Source: an uncultured Prevotellaceae bacterium (GTDB lineage: Bacteria > Bacteroidota > Bacteroidia > Bacteroidales > Bacteroidaceae). Taken from it: a stretch of DNA of 33,205 nucleotides. Shown here piece after piece: positions 15,155 through 21,979 of the stretch. Within the stretch, counting starts at the first letter, position 1. Each line of letters opens with the position of its first letter. The stretch spans positions 1 through 33,205 of the forward strand of contig CADCET010000033.1 of assembly GCA_902800495.1 (NCBI GenBank). The letters are read 5' to 3'. The position numbers were made by a program, and so were the translations under genes. A model generated the notes under the pieces. That model was not told where the DNA came from, ran no database searches, and worked only from the letters and a program-made list of their open reading frames with translations.

Positions 15155-16774
15155 ATGAACAAAAAGAATCGTTTTATGCCCTTGTGGCTGGCCGTGAGTG
15201 TGGTGATAGGCATTTTCATCGGCTCGTTTTTTGCCAACCGTTTCTCGGGCAACCGGCTCAGCATTATCAATTCGGGCAGTAACAAGCTGAACGACCTGTT
15301 GCATATCGTCGACGACCAGTATGTAGATACGGTCAACATCAACGACCTCGTCGAGAAAGCCATGCCTACCATTCTGTCGGAGCTCGACCCCCACAGCGTC
15401 TATATCACGCAGAAGGACGTGCAGCAGGCCAACGACGACCTGAAGGGATCGTTCTTCGGCGTAGGCATTGAGTTCACCATTCGCAAGGACACCATCCACG
15501 TGCAGAACGTCATCTCGAACGGTCCCTCCGAGCGTGCCGGGTTGTTGGCAGGCGACAAGATTGTAGAGATTGACGGCCAGTCTTTCGTGGGCAAGGACGT
15601 CACCAATGAAGAGGCGATGCACCGTCTGAAAGGCGACAAGGACACGAAGGTGAAGATTGGTGTCGTCCGTGGTAAGGAAAAGCAGATTCGTCGCTATACC
15701 GTCATACGTGGTGAGATTCCCATGAAGAGCGTCACCGCCACCTATATGCTTGACAGTCATACAGGCTATATCAAGATTAAGAACTTCGGCGACAAGACCT
15801 ATCCCGAGCTGCTCATCGCCTTGGCCCGTTTAGGACAGGAGGGACTTGAGAATCTCGTGATTGACCTTCGCGGCAATACGGGCGGCTATCTCGGTTCGGC
15901 TGTCCAGATGGCCAATGAGTTCCTCTCGCGCGGCAAGCTCATCGTCTATACCGAGGGTCGTCACTCGCCGCGTCAGGAGTATCGCAGCGACGGTCGCGGC
16001 TCTTATCAGCACATTCCGTTAGTGGTGCTTATCGATGAAGGATCGGCTTCGGCCAGCGAGATTTTTGCAGGTGCCATTCAGGACAACGACCGTGGTACCA
16101 TCATCGGTCGCCGCTCCTTCGGCAAGGGACTCGTACAGCAGCCCATCTCGCTGCACGACGGCTCTATGATCCGCCTGACCATTGCCCGCTACTATTCGCC
16201 TTCGGGCCGCTGCATACAGAAACCTTATACCAGCGGTGCCGACCGCAGCTATGAGGAAGACCTCATCAACCGCTACCAGCATGGCGAGTTCTTCTCACAG
16301 GACAGCATCAAGCACGAGGGACCGGAGTATCACACCTCCAATGGCCGTGTGGTCTATGGCGGCGGCGGTATCACGCCCGACATCTTTGTCGCCGAAGATA
16401 CGGCCGATGTCACCTCTTATTATAAGGAGGCTTCTATGTCGGGACTCATCCTGCAGTTTGCCTACGAGTATGTCGACGACAACCGTCAGCGACTGAGCAA
16501 ATACGACAGTATGGGTGAACTGTTGGCCTACCTGAAGAAGCTGAACACCGTCGAGCTGTTTGTCCAGTATGCCGAGAAGAACGGCCTGAAGCGTCGTAAC
16601 CTGATGATTCAGAAGAGTCATGCGCTGTTGGAGCGTTACATCAACAGCCGTCTGATTTACAACGTGCTCGACGAGCAGGCGTGGACGGAATACCTGAACG
16701 ATGACGATCCCGCCATCCGCGAGACTCAGCGCGTGTTCAAGAACGGCGAATCGTTCCCCAAAGCAAAAGATTAA
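15155..16774 (+). CDS. S41 family C-terminal processing protease
   Basis: The product is 539 residues. One N-terminal membrane segment (about 9-27, MPLWLAVSVVIGIFIGSFFA) anchors a periplasmic protein. A PDZ domain (about 90-180) has GSFFGVGIEF and GPSERAGLLAGDKIVEIDG. The peptidase domain follows with VIDLRGNTGGYLGSAV, the nucleophile motif GSASASE (296-302) and the general-base Lys324 in SFGKGLVQ. This Ser-Lys dyad protease trims C-termini of exported proteins. The last 110 residues (after VTSYYKEASMSG) form the helical extension usual in Bacteroidales homologues. It is the third gene of the operon; the gene downstream converges on it with a 2-nt gap. Confidence 0.93.
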   Translation: MNKKNRFMPLWLAVSVVIGIFIGSFFANRFSGNRLSIINSGSNKLNDLLHIVDDQYVDTVNINDLVEKAMPTILSELDPHSVYITQKDVQQANDDLKGSFFGVGIEFTIRKDTIHVQNVISNGPSERAGLLAGDKIVEIDGQSFVGKDVTNEEAMHRLKGDKDTKVKIGVVRGKEKQIRRYTVIRGEIPMKSVTATYMLDSHTGYIKIKNFGDKTYPELLIALARLGQEGLENLVIDLRGNTGGYLGSAVQMANEFLSRGKLIVYTEGRHSPRQEYRSDGRGSYQHIPLVVLIDEGSASASEIFAGAIQDNDRGTIIGRRSFGKGLVQQPISLHDGSMIRLTIARYYSPSGRCIQKPYTSGADRSYEEDLINRYQHGEFFSQDSIKHEGPEYHTSNGRVVYGGGGITPDIFVAEDTADVTSYYKEASMSGLILQFAYEYVDDNRQRLSKYDSMGELLAYLKKLNTVELFVQYAEKNGLKRRNLMIQKSHALLERYINSRLIYNVLDEQAWTEYLNDDDPAIRETQRVFKNGESFPKAKD

Positions 16775-16776
16775 GA

Positions 16777-17067
16777 TTAGCAGAATCGTACGTCGGCAAT
16801 CACCTGATTGCCGACGTATTCGTTTAGGCGGCTGACAAACTCCTGACGGCGCATCGACAGGTCGGCGCGCAGGGCAGGTGCGCTCAGCTTGACGTAGAGC
16901 GTCTGGTTGATGATATAGGCGTTGAGCGTGTAGCAGGCTATGGTCTCGCCGGCTACGACTGGCCACGCCTCGACTAACCGCTTCTGTAGAAGCGGCATCT
17001 CAAGACCCTGTTGGCGCAGGTTGCGCAGTATGAGGTCCTTGATGTTTTGTACGTCACGTCTGAACAA
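16777..17067 (-). CDS. DUF721 (DciA-like) protein
   Basis: The product is 96 residues, starting MFRRDVQNIKDLILRNLRQQ, then RLVEAWPVVAGETIACYT and APALRADLSMRRQEFVSRLN. It matches the DUF721 family, which includes the DNA-helicase loader DciA. In Bacteroidales it typically follows recF, and here its start overlaps the recF stop by 14 nt. A role in replication is an inference from family and neighbour. The last codons contain a perfect 30-bp palindrome (16789-16818). Confidence 0.85.
   Translation of the reverse strand: MFRRDVQNIKDLILRNLRQQGLEMPLLQKRLVEAWPVVAGETIACYTLNAYIINQTLYVKLSAPALRADLSMRRQEFVSRLNEYVGNQVIADVRFC
16789..16818. repeat. Perfect 30-bp palindrome at the 3' end of the DUF721 gene
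   Basis: TACGTCGGCAATCA (16789-16802) and TGATTGCCGACGTA (16805-16818) are exact inverted copies around a 2-base centre. The site lies between two convergent operons (stops at 16774 and 16777), so it may end transcription from either side, although no T run follows directly. Confidence 0.6.
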
Positions 17068-18148
17068 TGTTTCCGTCCTCCACGTTATAGATATGATAGT
17101 CGTGCGACGAACTGGCCAGAATCTGGTCTAAATGCTCGCGGTTGGTATCTGTCATGAAGATCTGGCCGAAGTCGTCGCCTGATACCAGGCTGACAATCTG
17201 CTCCACGCGCTGGGCGTCGAGCTTGTCGAAGATGTCGTCGAGCAGCAGCAGTGGGGTGGTGGGCATCACGCGCCGCAGCAGTTCGAACTGCGCCAGTTTG
17301 AGGCTGATGACAAATGTCTTCTGCTGGCCTTGCGACCCCTCACGTTTCAGGGAATGTCCGTCGAGCATGATTTCCAGGTCGTCGCGATGGATGCCGTGCA
17401 GCGAATAGCCCACAGCGCGGTCTTTCATACGGTCGCGCTGGATGACGTCGAGCAACGGTCCGCGTTGGCAGTGGCTGGTGTAGGTCAGCGACACCTGTTC
17501 GTGCCCGCCCGAGATGCGCTCGTAGAATTGCTGGAAAAGCGGCGTCAGCTGTTCGGTGAAGTGTGAGCGCTGGCGGTAGATGGCTTCGCCCGTGCTGGCC
17601 ATCTGCTCTTCGAAGATGCTCAGCATCTCTGCGTCGGGTTCCTCCTCCTGTTTCAGCAGGGTGTTGCGCTGTTGCAGGGCTTTGTTGTAACGGGTGAGGG
17701 CGTCGATGTATGTGTGGTCTGTCTGTGCTATCACCACGTCCATCAGCCGTCGCCGTTCCTCGCTGCCGCCCTCGATGAGATAGGTGTCGGCAGGCGAAAT
17801 CATCACGATAGGAATCAGTCCGATGTGCTCACTCAGCCGCTTGTACTCCTTCTTGTTGCGCTTGAAGTGCTTCTTCTGACCGCGTTTCATGCCGCAGGCG
17901 ATGGATAACTGTTCGCCGTCGTTCGTATATAAGCCTTCGAGCATCAGAAACTCCTCGTTGTGGCGAATGACCTGCTGGTCAATGGGATTGGAGGCCGAGT
18001 GACAGAACGACAGGAAGTAGACGCTGTCGAGCACATTGGTCTTTCCCGCCCCGTTGTGGCCGATGAAACAGTTCATCTTTGGCGACAACTGTAATGTTGC
18101 CTCCGGAATGTTTTTGTAGTTGAGGATGGTCAGTTTTTCGAGAATCAC
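17054..18148 (-). CDS. recF: DNA replication and repair protein RecF
   Basis: The product is 364 residues from a GTG at 18148, giving (V/M)ILEKLTILNYKNI, the normal RecF N-terminus. The frame is open 18 nt further, but that stretch holds the promoter box. Walker A is GHNGAGKT (30-37), the ABC signature is EGSQGQQKTFVISLKLAQ, and Walker B is LLLLDDIFDKLD. RecF loads RecA at single-strand gaps with RecO and RecR. It heads a two-gene operon with DUF721. The TAnnTTTG box only 4 nt before the GTG implies a leaderless or nearly leaderless message. Confidence 0.93.
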   Translation of the reverse strand: MILEKLTILNYKNIPEATLQLSPKMNCFIGHNGAGKTNVLDSVYFLSFCHSASNPIDQQVIRHNEEFLMLEGLYTNDGEQLSIACGMKRGQKKHFKRNKKEYKRLSEHIGLIPIVMISPADTYLIEGGSEERRRLMDVVIAQTDHTYIDALTRYNKALQQRNTLLKQEEEPDAEMLSIFEEQMASTGEAIYRQRSHFTEQLTPLFQQFYERISGGHEQVSLTYTSHCQRGPLLDVIQRDRMKDRAVGYSLHGIHRDDLEIMLDGHSLKREGSQGQQKTFVISLKLAQFELLRRVMPTTPLLLLDDIFDKLDAQRVEQIVSLVSGDDFGQIFMTDTNREHLDQILASSSHDYHIYNVEDGNIVQT

Positions 18149-18152
18149 GGTG

Positions 18153-18160
18153 CAAAGGTA
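18153..18160 (-). promoter_or_regulatory. -7 promoter box of recF
   Basis: TACCTTTG on the minus strand lies 4 nt before the GTG of recF. Transcription starting about 7 nt beyond the box would begin at or within the start codon. No good TTTG is found at the -33 distance; the region beyond is made of AAAGTTTGATGTTT repeats. Confidence 0.55.
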
Positions 18161-18280
18161 CAACAAACTTTGATGTTTAAAGTTTGATGTTTGAAGTTTT
18201 TTAATTCCTGCGGCAGTTAAAAAATCCTAAAGAGAAAACATAAACTTCATTCTTCAAACCTCAAAGTTCAAGAAAATTAG

Positions 18281-18288
18281 TACCTTTG
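18281..18288 (+). promoter_or_regulatory. -7 promoter box of the TPR protein gene
   Basis: TACCTTTG fits TAnnTTTG and lies 42 nt before the ATG at 18331. The recF promoter points the other way 120 bp upstream. Confidence 0.55.
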
Positions 18289-18330
18289 CAGCCGCAATTT
18301 GTATGGACATATAAAAAATAACAAAAAATA

Positions 18331-19005
18331 ATGGCAAATCAGAACAATCAGAAGGGCGCTCCCGTTGAGGAGACGCTCAGCAAGAATGAGGCTTTCTTCC
18401 TCAAGTATCAGAAACAGATTATCGGCGCCGTGGTGGCTTTGGTGGTCATCGTTGCCGGTTGTATCCTCTACAACAATTACGTAGCAGCTCCTAATGCTGA
18501 GAAGGCTAACACCGCTTTGGCCAAGGGTCAGGAGTACTTTGCTAACGAGATGTACGAGCAGGCTCTCAATGGTGACAGCACGGGCTTTATCGGCTTCGCC
18601 AAGATTGCCAGCGAGTTTGGTGGCGACGCCGCTAACCTGGCTAACCTCTATGCCGGTTTGTGCTATGCTAACCTCGACAAGTGGCAGGAGGCTGTCAACT
18701 ACTTGGAGAAGTTCGACCAGAAGGACGATCAGATGATTTCGCCCGCTACGTTGGGTGCTTTAGGCAATGCCTACGCTCACGTCAACCAGCTCGACAAGGC
18801 TGTTGCTACGCTGAAGAAGGCTGCTGAGAAGGCCGACAACAACTCGCTGTCGCCCACCTTCCTCATCCAGGCTGGCGAGATCTTGGAGAGCCAGAACAAG
18901 AAAGACGAGGCTCTGAAGCTGTATCAGACGGTGAAGGACAAGTACTTCAACTCTATGCAGTATCAGAACATCGACGCTTATATCGAGCGTGCTTCTGCAA
19001 AATAA
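18331..19005 (+). CDS. Membrane-anchored tetratricopeptide-repeat protein
   Basis: The product is 224 residues: a short charged N-terminus, one membrane segment (about 29-48, [19 protein letters not shown]), then TPR helices ([40 protein letters not shown], then a last repeat ending [17 protein letters not shown]). The layout resembles the YfgM/TPR_21 group, which works as an ancillary factor at the translocon or in stress responses; that role is only a family-level suggestion. Lumazine synthase follows 10 nt after the stop, so the two share a transcript, as is common in Bacteroidales. Confidence 0.8.
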   Translation: MANQNNQKGAPVEETLSKNEAFFLKYQKQIIGAVVALVVIVAGCILYNNYVAAPNAEKANTALAKGQEYFANEMYEQALNGDSTGFIGFAKIASEFGGDAANLANLYAGLCYANLDKWQEAVNYLEKFDQKDDQMISPATLGALGNAYAHVNQLDKAVATLKKAAEKADNNSLSPTFLIQAGEILESQNKKDEALKLYQTVKDKYFNSMQYQNIDAYIERASAK

Positions 19006-19015
19006 ACAAGCGGCG

Positions 19016-19486
19016 ATGGCAACTAAAAATCTTTCTGAATATAATGCGGACAAAGTGCCCGACGCGTCGAACATGATTTTCGGCATCGTCGTGGCAGAAT
19101 GGAATCCAGAAATAACAGGCGCCTTGCTTCAAGGGTGTGTCGACACACTCGAGAAGCACGGCGCTTTGCCTGAAAACATTCACGTGAAGACCGTGCCCGG
19201 TTCCTTCGAACTGATCTATGGTGCGCGTCAGATGACCCTGAACGACGGCTACGACGCTGTTATCGTCTTAGGTTCTGTCATCCGTGGCGAGACCCCTCAT
19301 TTCGACTACATCTGTCAGGGTGTTACTCAGGGCATTGCCCGTCTGAACGCTACAAACAACATTCCCGTTATCTACGGGTTGCTGACGACCAACGACCTGC
19401 AGCAGGCCAAGGATCGTGCGGGTGGTCGCTTGGGCAACAAGGGCGACGAGTGCGCCGTTGTCGCCATCAAGATGGCGAAGTTCTAA
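19016..19486 (+). CDS. ribH: 6,7-dimethyl-8-ribityllumazine synthase
   Basis: The product is 156 residues from the ATG at 19016; the frame is open 27 nt earlier but overlaps the previous gene. It has the family blocks [49 protein letters not shown] (active-site His95) and [20 protein letters not shown]. It condenses the ribityl-aminopyrimidine with dihydroxybutanone phosphate in riboflavin synthesis. A bidirectional terminator follows at 19506-19543. Confidence 0.95.
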   Translation: MATKNLSEYNADKVPDASNMIFGIVVAEWNPEITGALLQGCVDTLEKHGALPENIHVKTVPGSFELIYGARQMTLNDGYDAVIVLGSVIRGETPHFDYICQGVTQGIARLNATNNIPVIYGLLTTNDLQQAKDRAGGRLGNKGDECAVVAIKMAKF

Positions 19487-19505
19487 ACGTGACAAAAAGC
19501 AACAT

Positions 19506-19543
19506 AAAAAACAGCCGGGTGAGGAATCATCCGGCTGTTTTTA
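19506..19543. terminator. Bidirectional intrinsic terminator
   Basis: ACAGCCGGGTGA (19511-19522) pairs with TCATCCGGCTGT (19527-19538) with one G-T mismatch and a 4-nt loop. Runs of A before and T after make it work in both directions. It lies between the convergent ribH and kinase-like gene. Confidence 0.88.
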
Positions 19544-19563
19544 TATGGGTGTTCGGTTATCCT

Positions 19564-21063
19564 TTATGCGTCGTGTAGTGTCAGTACGAAGCGCGTACCC
19601 TTGGTGAACTCTGGGTCAACCTCCAAGTCACCGTTCATCTTAACAGCCATCTGCTTGCAGATAGGCAGTCCGAGACCGTCGCCAGTCGTCAGGTCCTTGA
19701 TTTCCAAGAAGGGCTTGAAGATGTCTTCACGCTTCTCTTCGGCAATAGCCTCACCCGTGTTTGTCACGAGGAACTGGTAGGTGTGTGCGCTGCGCTTCTT
19801 GAACTCCAGCGTCACCTTGCCGCCGGTTGCCACATATTCGGCAGCGTTCTCCAACAGGTGCTGCAAGATGTGTGAGACGTAGTCCTTGTTAATCTTGGCG
19901 CTCATCTTCGGTGCCTCCACGTGCAGGGTGACGCCAGTCTTCACCTTACTCTTTATCTGGTCCATGATTCCCTCGCAGAAAGATTGCATCTGGATGTCCT
20001 CCATTTCGACAGCCTCGCCCATCGTGTTCTCCAGTTCTGACAACGTCTGGATGTGCTCAGAGAAATCCTTCAGTGCCTTCACCTCAGGCTGGCGGCTGTC
20101 GAGCTTCTGCAGCGTAGGCTCTAACTGCGCCGAGATATTGCTGATGAACTTCGCCTTCAGCGCGTTGTTCTCGTTCAGCATATTGATGGTCTTCTTCTGG
20201 CGGCGTGTCTGCATGATGAAGCGCAGCAGGATGATGGCGCCAATAGCCAGTGCGGCGGCTAATGCTGCGGCCAGGATGCCAAGTCCGATGATGATGACCT
20301 GACGCGTGGTGAGCGACGAGTCATTCTCAGCTATCGATGCCTCGTTGTCGGCTATCTGCTGTTTTAGCGCATTAATCTGGTCGGCCACCTTGATGGCGTT
20401 GGTAGAGTCTTTCCAGGCCATGTAGCTGCTGTACGACTGTGCCACCATATTGGCACTGCCTGAGCGGCGGCCGCTGGCGATGAGCGACTTGTAGACGTCG
20501 TCCACCTTGTCGTATTCCTTCGAGGCGGTCAGCTTGTCGGCCATGACCTTGAAGACGGCGTTGCCCTGCTGCGTCTGGCCCATCGTGTAGTAGTAGATAG
20601 CCTGATTGTAGAGCAGGTCGTTCTTCACTTCGTCATCGTTCGACTTCTGGGCGTGGACTTCCATAATGTTCAGCTGCTCCTTGGCGCTGGCGCCCTTGTG
20701 CAGCTTGGTGTACATATTGTAGCGCTCCTTGGCGGTCTGGTAGAACAGGGCCGACTTCTTGGCAGCGTCTACCTGGCTGGCAATGATTGTCTGCTCGATG
20801 CGGCGTAGCAGTTCGAACGCCTCTTTATAGAGGTTCTCCTTATAATATAAGGTTGTAGCCTTGGTGCCGCACTCTACGGCCTGTTTCATCTGCCCCTTGC
20901 CTGCATAGTCCTCGAAGGCGCGGATATAGGTGTAGCGGGCCTCAATGGGCTTGCTGTTGTTGAGTGCCTGTTCGGCATGTTCCTGAAGACTGCTCTTCTG
21001 TGCAACAGCCGTGTTGAGGCTGAGCATCGCACAGAAGATGATGGATAGTACTCGCATATTCAT
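19564..21063 (-). CDS. TPR-containing histidine-kinase-like membrane protein without the phospho-acceptor His
   Basis: The product is 499 residues from the ATG at 21063, which gives the signal peptide MNMRVLSIIFCAMLSLNTAVAQ; the longer open frame lacks support. Residues about 25-225 are TPR-like helices in the periplasm, about 226-250 a coiled coil, about 255-283 a membrane segment, then a DHp-like helix and an ATPase domain. In the helix the H-box, normally NxSHELRTPL, reads NISAQLEPTL (309-318) with Ala312 in place of His. In the ATPase domain the N box (HLLENAAEYV, Asn406) and G2 (GDGLGL, 461-466) are kept, but G1 (normally DTGxGI) is TNTGEAI. It may bind ATP without phosphorylating itself, or act as a scaffold. 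There is no response-regulator gene nearby. Confidence 0.8.
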   Translation of the reverse strand: MNMRVLSIIFCAMLSLNTAVAQKSSLQEHAEQALNNSKPIEARYTYIRAFEDYAGKGQMKQAVECGTKATTLYYKENLYKEAFELLRRIEQTIIASQVDAAKKSALFYQTAKERYNMYTKLHKGASAKEQLNIMEVHAQKSNDDEVKNDLLYNQAIYYYTMGQTQQGNAVFKVMADKLTASKEYDKVDDVYKSLIASGRRSGSANMVAQSYSSYMAWKDSTNAIKVADQINALKQQIADNEASIAENDSSLTTRQVIIIGLGILAAALAAALAIGAIILLRFIMQTRRQKKTINMLNENNALKAKFISNISAQLEPTLQKLDSRQPEVKALKDFSEHIQTLSELENTMGEAVEMEDIQMQSFCEGIMDQIKSKVKTGVTLHVEAPKMSAKINKDYVSHILQHLLENAAEYVATGGKVTLEFKKRSAHTYQFLVTNTGEAIAEEKREDIFKPFLEIKDLTTGDGLGLPICKQMAVKMNGDLEVDPEFTKGTRFVLTLHDA

Positions 21064-21089
21064 GTTTCTTTTGTGTTTTTTATGTTTTG

Positions 21090-21121
21090 CAAAGGTACTA
21101 CTTCTTTCTGAAACACCCAAA
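21090..21121 (-). promoter_or_regulatory. Promoter of the kinase-like gene
   Basis: On the minus strand TTTG (21118-21121) and TACCTTTG (21090-21097) are separated by 20 nt. The ATG is 27 nt downstream. Confidence 0.68.
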
Positions 21122-21160
21122 TATTTTCGGGAAAAACTTGTGGGATTGAAAAAATATCCG

Positions 21161-21168
21161 TACTTTTG
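21161..21168 (+). promoter_or_regulatory. -7 promoter box of the exonuclease III gene
   Basis: TACTTTTG fits TAnnTTTG and is 21 nt before the ATG at 21190. The only possible -33 match is a TTGTGGG about 22 nt upstream. Confidence 0.5.
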
Positions 21169-21189
21169 TAGCATCAAAAACCTGAACTT

Positions 21190-21939
21190 ATGAAATTTGT
21201 CTCTTGGAATGTTAATGGCCTGCGTGCTTGCGAGGGCAAGGGCTTTAGTGATGTCTTCCGCAGTTTGGATGCTGACTTCTTCTGTCTGCAGGAGACGAAG
21301 ATGCAGGCCGGACAGCTCGACTTGCAGTTCGACGGCTACCAGTCCTACTGGAACTATGCCGACAAGAAAGGTTATTCCGGCACCGCCATCTTCACCCGCC
21401 ACCAGCCGCTCCAGGTCACATACGGCATTGGCGTCGACCTGCACGACCACGAGGGTAGGGTGGTGACGCTTGAGATGGAGCAGTTCTTCCTCGTCTGCTG
21501 CTACACGCCCAACGCCCAGGACGGCCTGAAGCGTTTAGATTACCGTCTGTCGTGGGAGGAGGCTTTCCGTCGCTATCTGAAACAGCTCGATGCCGTGAAG
21601 CCCGTCATCCTCTGTGGCGATCTGAATGTGGCCCACGAGGAGATTGACCTGAAGAATCCCAAGAGCAACCGCCGCAATGCCGGCTTCTCCGACGAGGAGC
21701 GCCAAGCCTTCACCGACCTCCTGTCCTGCGGTTTCACCGATACCTTCCGTACCCTTTATCCCGACCGCGTGGAGTACTCGTGGTGGTCTTACCGTTTCCA
21801 GGCTCGTCAGAAGAATGCCGGCTGGCGCATCGACTATTTCGTCGTCTCCGATCGTCTGATGCCGCAGGTGGCCGACTCCCTTATCCATACCACCATTACG
21901 GGCAGCGACCATTGTCCTGTAGAGCTACTGCTGAAATAG
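21190..21939 (+). CDS. xth: Exodeoxyribonuclease III (XthA family AP endonuclease)
   Basis: The product is 249 residues, full length. The metal and catalytic motifs of the exonuclease-endonuclease-phosphatase fold are all present: SWNVNGLRA (Asn7), LQETKM (Glu34), YSGTAIFTR, CCYTPNAQ, GDLNVAHEEIDL, RIDYF, and GSDHCPVEL. It cuts the backbone at abasic sites and removes 3' blocks in base-excision repair. It diverges from the kinase-like gene. A GH31 gene follows 40 nt after its stop without a visible promoter. Confidence 0.94.
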   Translation: MKFVSWNVNGLRACEGKGFSDVFRSLDADFFCLQETKMQAGQLDLQFDGYQSYWNYADKKGYSGTAIFTRHQPLQVTYGIGVDLHDHEGRVVTLEMEQFFLVCCYTPNAQDGLKRLDYRLSWEEAFRRYLKQLDAVKPVILCGDLNVAHEEIDLKNPKSNRRNAGFSDEERQAFTDLLSCGFTDTFRTLYPDRVEYSWWSYRFQARQKNAGWRIDYFVVSDRLMPQVADSLIHTTITGSDHCPVELLLK

Positions 21940-21979
21940 AAACGCTGAATTTTTAACCTATAACAATAACTAAAGAAAG

